A DNA stretch of 64,000 bases. Origin: Telopea speciosissima (lineage: Eukaryota; Streptophyta; Magnoliopsida; Proteales; Proteaceae). A program made the translations under genes and the position numbers. This document shows positions 1 to 12,293 of the stretch, one piece after another. Position 1 is the first letter of the stretch. Each line of letters starts with the position of its first letter. The stretch is taken from NCBI RefSeq assembly GCF_018873765.1, contig NC_057924.1:8804001-8868000 (forward strand), in the 5' to 3' direction. The notes under the pieces are model-generated. The model did not search any database, had not been told where the DNA came from, and was given only the letters and a program-made list of their open reading frames with translations.

Positions 1-411
1 GTTAGAATGACATATTTTTAAGGGTCGGTGTTCTATGTGGGGGAGTACGGTCCTTGTGCACGCACTAGGGCCAATGAAAGTACATGCATTGACAAATTGG
101 GGGGGGGGGGAGATTTTCGCCTAACATGGTGCAGAGTGATCATTTCTCCTCCCCCCCCCCCCCCATCCCCTCTGTGTCTGGGTGTGGGCAATACACTCCC
201 CCAGAGAGAACTATCTTCCTATTTTAAAATGAGAGAAGATTCTCCATGCAAATGGTACAGAGGATTTCATCAAAGAAGTGCAATAAAATGGTTTCATAAA
301 TGTTTACTCCCTATTGCGATCAACCAATTAGGTTGAAGGACCAAAGGCCCAAGGGCGGTCTCGAAAGCATCAGGCCATGAAATAACTGGTTCAAAAGGGC
401 ATGACAAAGAG
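1..411. other. Intergenic, with a fold-back-like fragment
   Basis: No gene is recognised here. Bases 35-235 hold G-rich and C-rich homopolymer tracts (around 98-110 and 150-164) inside a weak inverted arrangement. Wording such as 'ggtccttgtgcacgcactagggccaa' in shortened form recurs around 8830-8880, so this may be a copy of a dispersed GC-rich fold-back repeat. Short open frames across it look like chance. Confidence 0.3.
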
Positions 412-420
412 GTTAGGTAA

Positions 421-1796
<1,376 letters not shown>

Positions 1797-1805
1797 GTTA
1801 GGTAA

Positions 1806-2127
1806 GTGGGCCAAGCAGTTGATTAACTGCCAAGATTACCAAATTCTTCAATGTGTTATAAAAGGATAACCTGGCGAAGAATAGAGGACTTTTCAACATT
1901 CACCACAAAATCTGTCTCTATCCGCCTTTTCATTACTGTTTTGCATTTTAGTTTTTGTTTTGTTCAAAATCATGGTGTAAAGCCGTGTTCTTAGTTCTCA
2001 TTTCATGCCAACAGTAACAAGGGGAGGGTAATGGCATCATTTCATGTGAGGAGGAAATATATAAACACATAGGTACTACCAACCTGCCCCAGCAGCTCAG
2101 AGGACCTTTTCCCTTTGAAAATGGGGC
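1806..2127. other. Intergenic, no recognisable gene
   Basis: AT-rich DNA between the Pack-MULE and a fold-back element. Nothing beyond short chance open frames is seen. Confidence 0.5.
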
Positions 2128-2262
2128 GTTGTTCTCTGTGCCACAGCGCAGGCTATGCCCAGACACGTGGGGGTGGGCGCAATGATCATCCTGGCCCCTG
2201 CACAGGCTGCCCATCTGCCTGGGGCCTGGGCGCAACCTACGCTGCGGCACAAAGAACATTCT
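2128..2262. mobile_element. Small GC-rich fold-back element (MITE-like)
   Basis: The left arm 'tgttctctgtgccacagcgc' is repeated in reverse complement at the right arm (around 2235-2262). The two arms enclose a GC-rich centre in AT-rich surroundings. A related copy lies at 28033-28160. No open frame or clear target duplication is visible. The superfamily cannot be assigned. Confidence 0.6.
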
Positions 2263-2829
2263 CCCTTATAAAATATACGAAAATTTTACATAGTACTTGT
2301 GAAGTGTTGTCTCATTTTATATTTATTTATACTTTTGTCAATTACTTCTATTTTGATATTGTAAATGTCATTGATATTGAATTACATTCTGTGGCCCCTC
2401 TTGGCCCTTCAGTGGGTCCCTTGTATGACCCCATAATGCATTTGCACCCAAAAAAAAAAAAAAAAAGCCCTTGGATCATAATAATGTCTTTAATATAGGC
2501 CCCGTTTTAAAAGGGTTTTTGGTAGTGATCACTGAGATTTGGGAAAAGGAAGTACATGCTATTAGGCTTTCACTACCTCTTCTCACACATTTCATTAGAT
2601 TTGGACTTCCCATCTCTTTTGATGTTCCGCAGAATGCCTTCACCCTCCTCTCCCCTTGCAGAGATACCCCATATCTAATGCAATTCTTCCCCTTCCCCTC
2701 TTGTGTCCCATTAGTTTGGCTTTCTTTATGAATTGTTGTTCTGCTTTGCTGAGATGCTGTCTTTGTTTATATTTGTGGGTTTCTTAGGTGGCCTAAGTTA
2801 ATTATTTTCCTTGTATCATTCTTTTTTTC
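2263..2829. other. Intergenic, no recognisable gene
   Basis: AT-rich DNA with an A run near 2450-2466. Nothing coding is recognised. Confidence 0.5.
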
Positions 2830-3020
2830 ATAAAGGGAAAAAGTTCCCTGTGTGGGACGCAGGGTCCTGTCCACACATAGTGGGTGACAGAATGACCACC
2901 ATGCCCCCCATGTATGGTTGAAATTCCACCGCCCATTGTGCTGCCACGCAAACTCTCATTGGCTGGCGCGTGCGGCATGGCTTCTGTGTCCCACACAAAG
3001 AATGCGTCCTTATATAATTT
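2830..3020. mobile_element. Small fold-back element (MITE-like)
   Basis: The left segment 'ccctgtgtgggacgcag' (about 2847-2863) is matched in reverse complement by 'cttctgtgtcccacacaaag' (about 2981-3000). The centre is GC-rich. It resembles the 2128-2262 and 55148-55316 elements in size and layout. No coding capacity. Confidence 0.5.
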
Positions 3021-4003
3021 ATGATAAAAATATCTCCATGTCGATAGTGTAGGAATTCTTTCCCACATCTTCTCACATAATTAACACTCTCTCTCCTCCC
3101 TAAACTTATAGGTCCCCTATTGACAAAATCGATTCCCCTGTGCCGATTGGTGTGGCGTGGTAGATACCCCCTACACTAGCAGTGTGGGGAAAGCCCTTGC
3201 TCATATATTTATTTCGTGAAAACACTACACCTACTCACAAGTGTTATTATATTAGTTTTTTTTTTTTTTTTTTTTTTTTAAGCAAAAGAAAAAATGAATG
3301 AAAATAAGGTCAGAGGGTGTATAGTATCCTACTTGCACAGAGAACCCTCTCCCATTTATTTCAATTGTTAAATGTTAAGTTTCCAACTCTTTTTTCTTTT
3401 AATCACTAAATGCCTAGATGGTTTTTTTTTTTTTTTTTAAAGAAAAAGAAAAGTGTTGCAACTTGATGTTGAATTGTTGACAAATTAGCACAACTTGAAC
3501 TTGAGTATAATTCTTTTTTTTTTTAAGCATCTTAGACCACATAAAGTTTAAACATTGCTAGCTAGGGAATAAAAGCATCTGTCCATAATGCATCTCCATT
3601 GAAGCACTAATAAGTAATAACTGGTTACTTAATAAAGTATATTTAGAAAGGTTTTCATTATTTAATTACAAACAAGATAAATTTTTACTAATGTACAACT
3701 CTAGGGATTCAACTTAATTTCATAATACAAATTTGTCAAACTCTAATACCTACTAACTTGTTTAGAGATATCTTATCATTATTTTAATTCCAGAAATACT
3801 ATTGTATTTCAATATATTTCTTTACTTTAACATTTGATAATATTGAGTAACTTGTACTACTATGTGCACAAGTGCCTTAATAAGTGTTATAAAATTGTTT
3901 AGGTACCATGTATGATGAATATAACTATTACTCCCGTTATCATTAAAAAGGGGGAAGAAAAAGAAAAAGAAAACACCTGCCCCTCCATAAACACAGAGTA
4001 GGG
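3021..4003. other. Intergenic AT-rich DNA
   Basis: No gene is seen. The stretch holds poly-T tracts (about 3257-3279, 3421-3439). A segment at 3050-3210 ('ttctcacataat ... ttggtgtggcgtgg ... gtgtggggaaagccc') recurs in altered form near 26170-26345, 29655-29825 and 43525-43690, so a dispersed repeat of about 150-200 bp is likely. Confidence 0.4.
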
Positions 4004-5095
4004 TTGAGTGAAGAGACAAAAAGGATTAAATGGTGGAATCTTCCTAGTTTACACAGAGAAGAGATCATGAAGATGGGATGTTTAGAAAAAACAACCATTG
4101 CCCAGAAAATCTTCCATGATAAACTAGTTGTGGATCGCTTTGTGGAAGAGAATCTGGGATTGTGTATTACAGATCGCATGCGAGACAGCTATCATGAGGA
4201 ACATGCTCACACACAACTCAAACAAGAAGACCAGAGGTGATGGAGAGTTGCTGCACACAATCCAACATCGTACACTCAAATAAAACATACTTGATTGTAG
4301 TAGACTGTGTGTGGAGTATTGATTATGTGTGTCTAGAATTCTTGTATGTGTTTCGATGATTTAATATTTTGTTCCGACATTTTTTTGTGGCGATTTGAAG
4401 GAGAATTTTTTGTGTGGTCTATAATGGCAACGGAGGGCACGACCTGATCGACTGACCCGACTTGGAGGAGTATTACCTTGTTTTATTGCCTTCTTGTGTA
4501 AGCAAGAGAGACATGAGAGATTTGGACATTTTCGTGTTATATATTTCTTTTCTTTCATCACATAATGAATCATTTTCAACATCGCCGGTGGACGCAACAC
4601 ATCTAATTGATGTGTGAACCACGTTAGATCTCTATGCCATCCTTGTGTGAATCCATTTTGTATCTTCATGTTTCTTGGTGTTTGCATTAACATTTATAGA
4701 ATCACAAATTCATTGGCTCAAGATCAAAATGAAAACAATAGTTGGTTTTGTTATGTAAAGTTGCATTTTCAGCAACAAAGGGAAAGGATTGGGCTCTTCT
4801 CTAGAGACACCCCCGCCCAGGGATTGCCCAATGAAGCATCCAACGGCAGGGCTGCTGTGTGCAAATGGGGATGTGTACTTGCACGGGGCCCGGCATGCAT
4901 CCCAACGCGCCCCCAGCAGCCTAGCCGTTGGATGCTCAATGGGCACCCCTGGGTGCCGGGCTTGCTGGAGAGGAGCCAGATTTCAAAGGAAAACCCAGTG
5001 AACTCTCAGAGGGAAGAACTGGGGAAGAAGATTGTGAAGAAATATGGAGGTCTCCCACTGGCAATCAGGGACAATAGGAGGATTGTTGTCTTCCA
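4004..5095 (+). pseudogene. NB-ARC (NBS-LRR) resistance-gene relic, interrupted by a MITE
   Basis: Three NB-ARC motifs appear in the right order on the plus strand. At 4067-4150 a degraded P-loop reads 'MGCLEKTTIAQKIFHDKLVV', with GLGKTT changed to CLEKTT so the key Gly is lost. At about 4735-4780 'NNSWFCYVKLHF' resembles the RNBS-C motif. At 5005-5080 'EELGKKIVKKYGGLPLAI' carries the GLPLA motif. The distance is too long and the middle (about 4240-4720) holds nothing NB-ARC-like, so the kinase-2 and RNBS-B region is lost or replaced. A 198-bp MITE at 4786-4983 splits the RNBS-C and GLPLA parts. No coiled-coil, TIR or convincing LRR region is attached, and stops occur in all frames. In plants this family forms intracellular immune receptors; this copy is dead. 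Confidence 0.75.
4786..4983. mobile_element. MITE inserted in the NB-ARC relic
   Basis: The inverted ends are similar: 'ttgggctcttctctagaga' at the left and 'tctggctcctctccagcaa' as the reverse complement of the right. The internal arms 'gcatccaacggcagggctgc' and 'gcatccaacggctaggctgc' also pair. Flanks read caaagggaaa (4776-4785) and caaaggaaaa (4984-4993), a 9-10 bp duplication with one mismatch. That duplication size suggests a Mutator-type origin. Removing it brings two NB-ARC motifs next to each other, which supports a true insertion. Confidence 0.7.
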
Positions 5096-7287
5096 AATCT
5101 ATTCACATTTTTGTTTTGGTAGAAAAACATTTTTTTCAGTCAACATGTAAAACTCATGGAAGTAGAAGAACACATGGGAATCAGCCATGATGTTAATCTC
5201 CCTTGGACCAAAGTTAAAATTACAAGCAACAAAGTACGAAGATAAAAATTGAATGTCTTCAGTTTGCACTATGGTTGATGCTGCCAGATCATCAGTTCGT
5301 GTACAAATTTGCTGTTACCAACATGCAACATGATAAGGCAGCGGTTGAGAACCCATACGTGGATAGGCATTATGAGAAACACGTGGTGCAACATTGAGAT
5401 CATCTTGACAGTTAAAAAAACTGTCATCTTCTCCGTCTCCGACTGCCGGAGTTGAACGTCGGTCATCTGAATGGGCAGAACAAGACCATAACAATAGTGA
5501 ATTTTCCAATTGTCTCTGTGTCAAATTAAATCCACACGAAAAGGAATTAAATCCTAATTTAGGTCCTATTTAGCACTCTTCCAGATCCAAACAACCACCA
5601 TCTGATCGATGAAAAGTGTTGGCATCATAAAATTACACAAGCCATAATCATGCAATCTTATTTGCAAACATAATCAACGATTGCAAACATGGAAGAAAAT
5701 AGTGAATTTCAGACAAAAAACATGTACATTGATGATAAAAGAACACGCACAAAAGCGGCCAAGAAAAGTGTAAGGGTCAGAATGTCAGATCGTCAAGGGA
5801 AGAAGGGAGACAAACGTCCCAACTCCCAACCCTGCACTCCGTCCCTGACAAAGCATTTCAGTTGGATTTTAAAACTCACTAGGTTTTGAAGAGGACAAAT
5901 CAGGCCACAAAACCTGGTTTTCCAACAATGTTGTGCAAATTTATTCACATCGGAATCAGAGATGATGGAGCTGATAAAACAGGAAGGACTTCCCCACAAC
6001 AAAGCTATGATGAGCTCCCAGTTCACTTAAATAACTGTATGCTTTGTTTCTCTGTTAATCTTGAAGACTGCAAATAGATGCTGAACAGTTGGTCTAAAGC
6101 TAGTGACTCCAGTCACTACAGATGCTTGTCGCCTTTGTAAGCTTAAGAGTTTGAGACAACTTGAGTACTCTGGATGAACACAAGTGAAGGGTGAAATTGC
6201 AGATGATGAGTGAACAGCCTTGGCACATCTCCAACAACTCAAGTGTTTTCTGCAGATTTCAAAAATTGTATGAACAAAACGAAACTGAAGAAGTTGAAAT
6301 AATCTTTCCCCACCACTTGCAGTCGTTCCCTTGTAAAATTGGGAATCTGAGTTATCGGAGGAAGAAAGGAGAAGAAATATGAAGTGCATTCTACCATAAG
6401 CTTTGAGCACTTCCAGACCTAAGAGGCAAACTTGTAATTAAGGAAAAGAGCATTGCCGAGGATGCAAGGATGGAAGCAGAATACATCATCTCTAGTAAGT
6501 CGCGGGATATTGTTGAAATCAGTAGCCACCGCTACCCCTGCTTGCATTGCCCCACATAAAAATGCCAAACTTTACTTTGGAGGATCAAAGGGTGGAGTGG
6601 TAATGTTGGCATGATATTCAGTTTTTTATATACTCCCTTTCTTTTTGAAATATCAGCTACATAACTAGGACTACAAAATTCCCCAGCCGAGCTCATAATG
6701 TAGCCAAATGGACACTCTTCCTCCTTCGTCATAGGTTCTGGGATGGTTCTCTTCCCTTTGAACTTATCCCTTTTGTATCTGATCTTTTGAGTCGATTGGA
6801 TTGGAGTCTTTCACACCGGAAAAAAAAAAAAAAATAGAAACACACGAGGAAGACAGAAAAAATGGAACCAGCTTACCCAGCACAACAATAAATACCTAGT
6901 TTACTGCCTCGATAAGCTATATATAATAATTTTGTCAATGCCACCTAAAAAGATAATGGAAGGAATAAGAGAAAAATATTACACAAAAAAACATGAATTT
7001 CCCAGGTCAGAACCAGTCTTACAAACATCCCCCATACATTATAATTTCCCAAAATATTAGATTTCTTTCTTTGGATCACATTTAACTGAAGCTTTCAAGA
7101 TGTACAAATAAGCAAGCAATCAAACATGATTAAAAATTAAACAGCATCCTGTAAACTCTGGTTAACTATATGCATGACATCCTCTCTAGCACAAATTAGT
7201 AGACATGAAAGTTTGTAAGCAAAACATCAGTCATCTGCAAACGCTGAAGCTTTAATCCTTGGAAAAGAAACAGCTCACTCTTGTACC
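5096..7287. other. Intergenic, possibly with decayed LRR-like sequence
   Basis: No intact gene is seen. On the plus strand around 6118-6270, a frame broken by stops reads 'CRLCKLKSLRQLEYSG' and, further on, 'TALAHLQQLKCFLQISKIV'. Leucine spacing of this kind could be the decayed LRR part of the NB-ARC relic upstream, but it is weak. The stretch 6440-7287 is AT-rich and shows nothing, apart from the presumed 3' untranslated region of the MORF9-like gene at its right edge. Confidence 0.3.
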
Positions 7288-10200
7288 TCATTCAGAAGCC
7301 GACTCTGGCTGGGTTGCCTCTTGTCTGGGTCTTGTTCGCTCAGGGGGAGGACCAGCCCTCCGTCTTTCATACCTTCTGCTCTCATATTTCGATCCACCAC
7401 GTTGCTTTGGTTGATAGGTGGGGTATTTGCAGGGAATTATCTCTCCATTAATATATTTGTCGCCTGAAAGAAGGCAAGAAATAAACGATTTTGGGGAGGG
7501 AGAATAGAAAGATTAGGTGCCATCAGTATACATGGTAATAGACTTGCAGAACAAAGTTACATATTTGTATATATAAAGGACTAAAACACCAACCTCCATA
7601 GTCCTTATTCTTCACATCTATGTAAGAATCTGGCAACACCCAAAGGACTCCAGGCAATCCTACAAAAGGAAAAGAGAGACCAAAATTAAAAAAGAAGGGA
7701 AGGGGGGAGGAATGAGTCAATAGAAATGGACATAGCAAATGCAGTAAAGGAATTTCAGAATGAAATCAATAATTAAAAATGCAATATGAAAGCATGCAAA
7801 ATGAGATAACCCATCTTGAAGTTGCATAGCCCTTAAATGAATAAAATCGTCTGCTAATGGATTCAGTTGATGCCATCACAGGAATATAATTAAAAAAAAA
7901 AAACCTTCATTCAGTGAGATCAATTTCAAAATTATTCAACAATCCAGTGATGACTTATTGACTCTTTAGAAGATCAGCCTTGAAGCCCCTTGTTTGGTAA
8001 TTTTTCTGGATCACTCAAACAATTGGTGAACCGTAGAGTCGGTCTACCTTAGTAAACAGTGATAGTGAAGAGCGCGGGCGTGCCAGAGTCTTCAAGACTC
8101 AATGTAAGAGAAGTTTGCAACTTCTGACATCTATCAGGCTATGTGGATTACCCTCCTGCCTCGATTGCTCCAAGGACTTTTGAGATAAAGAACAAATTGC
8201 AATAAGTGTAGGAAAAAAAGGGAAAATCACAAAAGATGATAGTGGGAACAAGAAATCGAGATCCTCTAATGATTCCTGGTAAAGTGCATTCAAAGGAACT
8301 ACAACTATTACAGAGAATTACAGAAGAACTTGATAGAGGGAAGAGAGAGAGAATGATCACTAGGATCTGGGGGAGAAGAGATTTAAACTAAGGAAAATGT
8401 AAGTGCAGAAATAAAAAGATAACTAAGTTACAGGTTTGTTTGTTGATCGAGAGATCCCTTCTTCTTCTGAAATTAGGACTTTTATACTTGTGAAGGAAAA
8501 CCCTTAGTACGTGCTCCCCAACTGCAACCTCTCTTAACGGTTGTAGAACCGTTTAGGGGTCACGACGGTTTCCACTGTGATAGTGGTTCTTAACCGTTGG
8601 CACTTTCACGGCTATAACCGCTCCCATGTCCTCATGTTACTACCTTGCACAAGGATCAACTTCATTGACCGGTTAAAAAGTCCTACCTCTGTGACCGATC
8701 TTTTTCACCCCTAGGTGTGATAGGTCTGTCTCCATCGGTCAGCCTTGTAATTTTAGGGTGTAAACACCCCTATACTGTCAAAGCCATATAAAATGATGGG
8801 AAGAAGAATGCTGCCTGATCATGTGGCCCCTAATCAGTGCGGGGGCCAATGGGAGCACGTGCAAAGGCAACAACCAGGGGGTTTTTCATTTTGTAGGGGT
8901 ACGGGGTGGTTATTTCAGAGGGGGGGTCTGTGTCTGAATGCTGGGGCTAAGTAGTTTCCAAATGTAACTTCGTGAAATAAACTTAAAAAGGGTGTATCCA
9001 GTGACAGGGCTCCCACCACTGTGGGGTCTGGAGAGGGTCACAATGTACGCAGCCTTACCCCCGCTTCATGGAGAGACTGTTTCCAGAGACTCGATTCTGT
9101 GACCACTTGGTCACAATGAAGCAACCTTACCGTTGCACCAAAGTTCCAACTTCGTGAAAAAAATTTATTCCCAATTATTACAAACATTGCAGCAATAAGT
9201 TCACTTTATGAACATTAAATTTAGAAGTTATGTATAACCAAAATGAAATGATTCTTCCAAATGCAACTTCGTGAAATAAACATATTCCTAATTATTACAA
9301 ACATTGCAGCAATAAGTCCACTTTATGAACATTAAAATTAGAAGTTATGTAAAACCAAAATGAAATTATTCTTCCAAATGCAACTTCGTGAAATAAACTT
9401 ATTCCTAATTATTACAAACATTGCAGCAATAAATTCCTTTATGAACATTAAGTTCAGAAGTTATGTAAAACCAAAATGAAGTGATTCATCACTAGATATT
9501 AATTTAAAACCAAAAGAATCAGCTTACCCTTGAACTTCTCAGATGTTTCTTCATCTACAGTGCATTGGAATCCAGTGTAGGTGGTGGTACTAAAGGCATA
9601 CATATTCTTCTTTGCTTCTTCCATGCTGCAGCATAGAAATAGTGAGACCATCCACCCAGTCACCCATGAAAAACAACAGAGAATTCGTAATCACTCAAAG
9701 AAGTCTTGTAAAGCTTCCATTTTCACCCTCCACAAGAAGCAGTGCAAACAATTAATCAAATACCCTCGCAAGTCCTTTTTTTTTCCTTTTCTGTTTTTGG
9801 AATAAAATTTACAAACTTCCACATCGCCCGAGCTGCTGATTTATAAAGAAGATTGATTGAAAAATTGTGCTTAAACATTAAAGGGATAACCATAATTTCT
9901 GGATAAACTGTATTTGTTACTGCAGCCGAATGGAAAGAACAAAGAAAAAATGTTCTCAAATTCTTGAAACTATCAATTAAATATTAAGGTCCCTTAGTTA
10001 TTAAGATTTAAGAGTTGCAAATATAACCCGATCTTTCCGAAAACTAAAGATCATAAACGGCAATCATATAACTATCTAAAACCCTGTGGTTATCAAGACC
10101 AACTGCGAAAACCCTCTTATAAATTCAATCATGAATGAACATAACTAAGGTCTCCTCCACTATCAGAGGTGGTACTTGGTGCCTTGGACCTAATAACTCC

Positions 10201-11574
10201 AGCAATCCATTTGAGGTCTGGTCTATTCTCTCTAATTCTATTAGGAGACCTAGTGCCAGTGGTGATTTAGTTCAATGGATTCCAAATTCTTCTAAGAAAT
10301 TCACCTCTACCTCTGCTTGGAATCTTATTAGAACTAGATCTGAAAGAGTTCCTTGGCATAAGATTGTCTAGTTAGATCCAATATTCCACGGCATAGTTTT
10401 AAAGTGTGGCCTGCTTTGACCTTATCTCTCCCTACCCAAGAATAGCTTCTCAAGAGAAATTTATTGTCTATGGTGAAACTCTCCTGAAAATGTGGAGCAC
10501 CTCTTCATTTCTTGCTCTCTCTCTCTCTCTAGTTCTGTTTGGCAAAGTGTCCTTAGAAAATGTTGGCCTCATTATAGAACCATCCTTCCCTTGAGAATGG
10601 AGGTGCATCTTGAAAAACTTGAGGTAAATCTAATTGTGATTATGTTGGTAAACTTGTATTTGGTGCTGTGATTCATCATATTTAGTGGGTACAGAACAAC
10701 AAAAGATGGACCTCTCCACTGCAATTGAGCAAATCTGAGAAGCCATCACTTTTGAGATAAAAAAAAATAGACTTCTCCCATTCGATCTTCAAGCTCGGAC
10801 ACTTTAAGGGACCTTCCTCTTATTTCTCCACATCCTTGTGATTCTTGATGTACCATCCTTCGTTAGTTGTTTGCCCCCTTCCCCTGGTTTTGATGCATCC
10901 TCCTTTCTATTTTGTTTCTATCCCACCCCGTTTTTTATGTTCCATCCATTAGTTAATTGTTTTGTTTCTCTTGTTTGGTCCCTCCCTTGGATAGCCTTTT
11001 TGTACGTTTTGTAGTCCTCTGTTTTGTTCCTTAATATATTTCCTATTCATAAAAATAAAAAAAATGAATGAACATAGCATTAGAGCTCAAGAACCTGAGA
11101 AAGGTTTTTTTTTTTAGGGGTGGGGGGGGGGGGGCGCGGGGAGATGGAGTAGAGAAAACAGGGAAAGAAAGAACTAGCTGACCTTCCCAATACAGTAGCG
11201 AGAGTATTAAGATAAGTTTCAATCATCTGTTCTCTCGTGGGTGCGGGATCCTTGGGAAATTCCATTACTATGAGCCAGTGATTGTAATCACAACCGGGTA
11301 GCAAAATAGTCTCCCTAGGCTCGTTGCTGCCACTACTCCTCCTTGAAGTATAATCTCTATCGACAGCCGCTCGAATGGGTGTCCAGGAGGCAGAGGAGTT
11401 GGAGGAAGGACGACTTGAGACGTAAGATAAGGAATTTAAACGAAAGGGAGAAACGAGAGGAACCCGAGAAATGGAGGCATAGATTGGAGCAGAAGACCTC
11501 ATGCTTGATTCTGCATATATAAATGACGATGAGATTAAATTTTTGGGGAGTAGAGATGCATTGAGTGTTGCCAT
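7288..11574 (-). CDS. MORF9: Multiple organellar RNA editing factor 9-like protein, chloroplast
   Basis: Coding exons on the minus strand are 11574-11183, 9625-9528, 7659-7594 and 7463-7288. All introns have GT-AG ends and phases agree, giving 732 nt or 243 aa, close to the length known for MORF9. Residues 1-70 are rich in Ser, Ala and Arg with few acidic residues, as in a chloroplast transit peptide. The conserved MORF box follows: '[18 protein letters not shown]', '[10 protein letters not shown]' (end of exon 1), '[16 protein letters not shown]' (exon 2), '[20 protein letters not shown]' (exon 3) and '[20 protein letters not shown]' (exon 4), then a basic, Pro/Arg-rich tail. MORF proteins bind PPR editing factors and each other in C-to-U editosomes; MORF9 acts broadly in plastids. 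The introns are 1557, 1868 and 130 bp. The first two carry a LINE, a solo LTR, a SINE and a tandem array, yet all splice sites are intact. A GA run at 11621-11638 lies just upstream. Confidence 0.95.
7991..8766 (-). mobile_element. Solo LTR (family A) in MORF9 intron 2
   Basis: A 776-bp unit bounded by tgttt...aaaca ends and a perfect 5-bp duplication, cccct, at 7986-7990 and 8767-8771. Its reverse complement is similar along its whole length to 35678-36407, for example 'cacaagtataaaagtc', 'tgagtcttgaagactctggc' and 'gagcaatcgaggc'. 'cacaagtataaaag' could hold the LTR TATA box. No internal retroelement domain lies beside it, so it is the product of LTR-LTR recombination. It lies in intron sequence and reads in the gene's own direction. 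Confidence 0.88.
8767..8965. repeat. GC-rich fold-back-like repeat in MORF9 intron 2
   Basis: Between about 8810 and 8950, G-rich text ('gtgcgggggccaatgggagc', 'aaccagggggtttttcatt') resembles the repeat at the left edge of the window (35-235). No clean terminal repeats could be fixed, so this is only a probable dispersed repeat fragment. Confidence 0.3.
8985..9147 (-). mobile_element. Au-type SINE in MORF9 intron 2
   Basis: Read on the minus strand, it begins with the tRNA-like 'ttggtgcaacggtaaggttg', continues through 'gtgaccaagtggtcacag' (promoter-box region) and the conserved 'aaggctgcgtacattgtgac' block, and ends in 'ggagccctgtcactgg'. This is the layout of the Au SINE family of flowering plants. 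The flanks duplicate aacttcgtgaaataaactt (8966-8984) as a near copy at 9148-9166, 17 of 19 positions matching. The insertion landed in the first unit of a 117-bp tandem array. Confidence 0.85.
9148..9490. repeat. 117-bp tandem repeat, three copies
   Basis: Units start with 'aacttcgtgaaa' at 9148, 9265 and 9382, so the period is exactly 117 bp. Each unit contains 'attattacaaacattgcagc' and 'ttatgaacattaa'. A partial earlier unit (about 8958-8984) lies left of the SINE. The array sits in MORF9 intron 2, ending about 40 bp before exon 2 in window order. Confidence 0.9.
10144..11063 (+). mobile_element. 5'-truncated LINE (L1-type) in MORF9 intron 1, antisense to the gene
   Basis: A 13-bp direct duplication, atgaatgaacata, flanks it at 10131-10143 and 11064-11076, and its right end is A-rich ('cataaaaataaaaaaa'). 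Inside, the plus strand reads '[20 protein letters not shown]' and 'VPWHKIV', then after stops '[12 protein letters not shown]', which is the zinc-binding reverse-transcriptase (zf-RVT) region of plant L1 LINEs. The polymerase core is missing (5' truncation) and the frame has stops, so it is inactive. Confidence 0.88.
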
Positions 11575-12279
11575 TACACAAGGCGAGAAGCAATAGCACG
11601 GAGAGCTAGTGTGACTGACAGAGAGAGAGAGAGAGAGGGAGAGTTGCAGAGAAGATAAGGTTATATTTTCGGGAGCGGAAATCTAGCGGTTTAGGGCTTA
11701 TGTAGCCGTAGATTTGAACATACACTCTAAAAGACAAACGATACAAGTTGTAGGGTTCTACCAGCAAGAAGAGATAACTTGTTTTTTTTACCATCAACTG
11801 CCTAACTCAGTTGGTGAGCCGTGGTGCGTTTAATGCCCATGCTCACCCACCTTATCCCTTCCCTGATGCGGTCCCTCTCTATACAAAATATATATAAAGT
11901 TCCCAATTCCAAAAAGGTTTTTTTTTTTTGGTAAAAAGAAGAGATAACTTGTTAGGAACCCCTCTAAAGTGTCGATTAATTTGTAATTTTACTTTTTAAC
12001 CCTTTCAATGTATCATTTAATTTTTCTTAGTGAAAGTGAATCTTGTCATATCATATGTATACATGAAAAATATATATGATAATGACACATTTTGATAATA
12101 ATATAAATTTCAAATTAATTAATTGAAAACATTTTTATACCCTTAATTTAAATTAAAGAATTTTTAAGAATAAGACACGGGGCAATTAAAAAATATGTCA
12201 ACTTTTAAATACATCTATAGAGGTGTCATTCAAGTTTTAAATACACCTGTAGAGGTATCATTCAAATACTCTCTAACTA
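11575..12279. other. MORF9 5' flank and AT-rich spacer
   Basis: This is the upstream region of the MORF9-like gene. A CT run on the coding strand (GA at 11621-11638) lies about 50-65 bp before the ATG and is probably in the 5' untranslated region. At 11807-11880 'cctaactcagttggtgagcc' looks like the A-box half of a tRNA-derived SINE, followed by 'gatgcggtccctctctatac'. The rest is AT-rich with two near copies of 'ttttaaatacacctgtagaggt' in shortened form (12205-12260). Confidence 0.4.
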
Positions 12280-12293
12280 ATACACATGTAGTG

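Noticed and set aside
9148..9490. Regular repeats that could suggest a CRISPR-like array
   Set aside because: The period is 117 bp with near-identical whole units and no variable spacers, in a plant intron.
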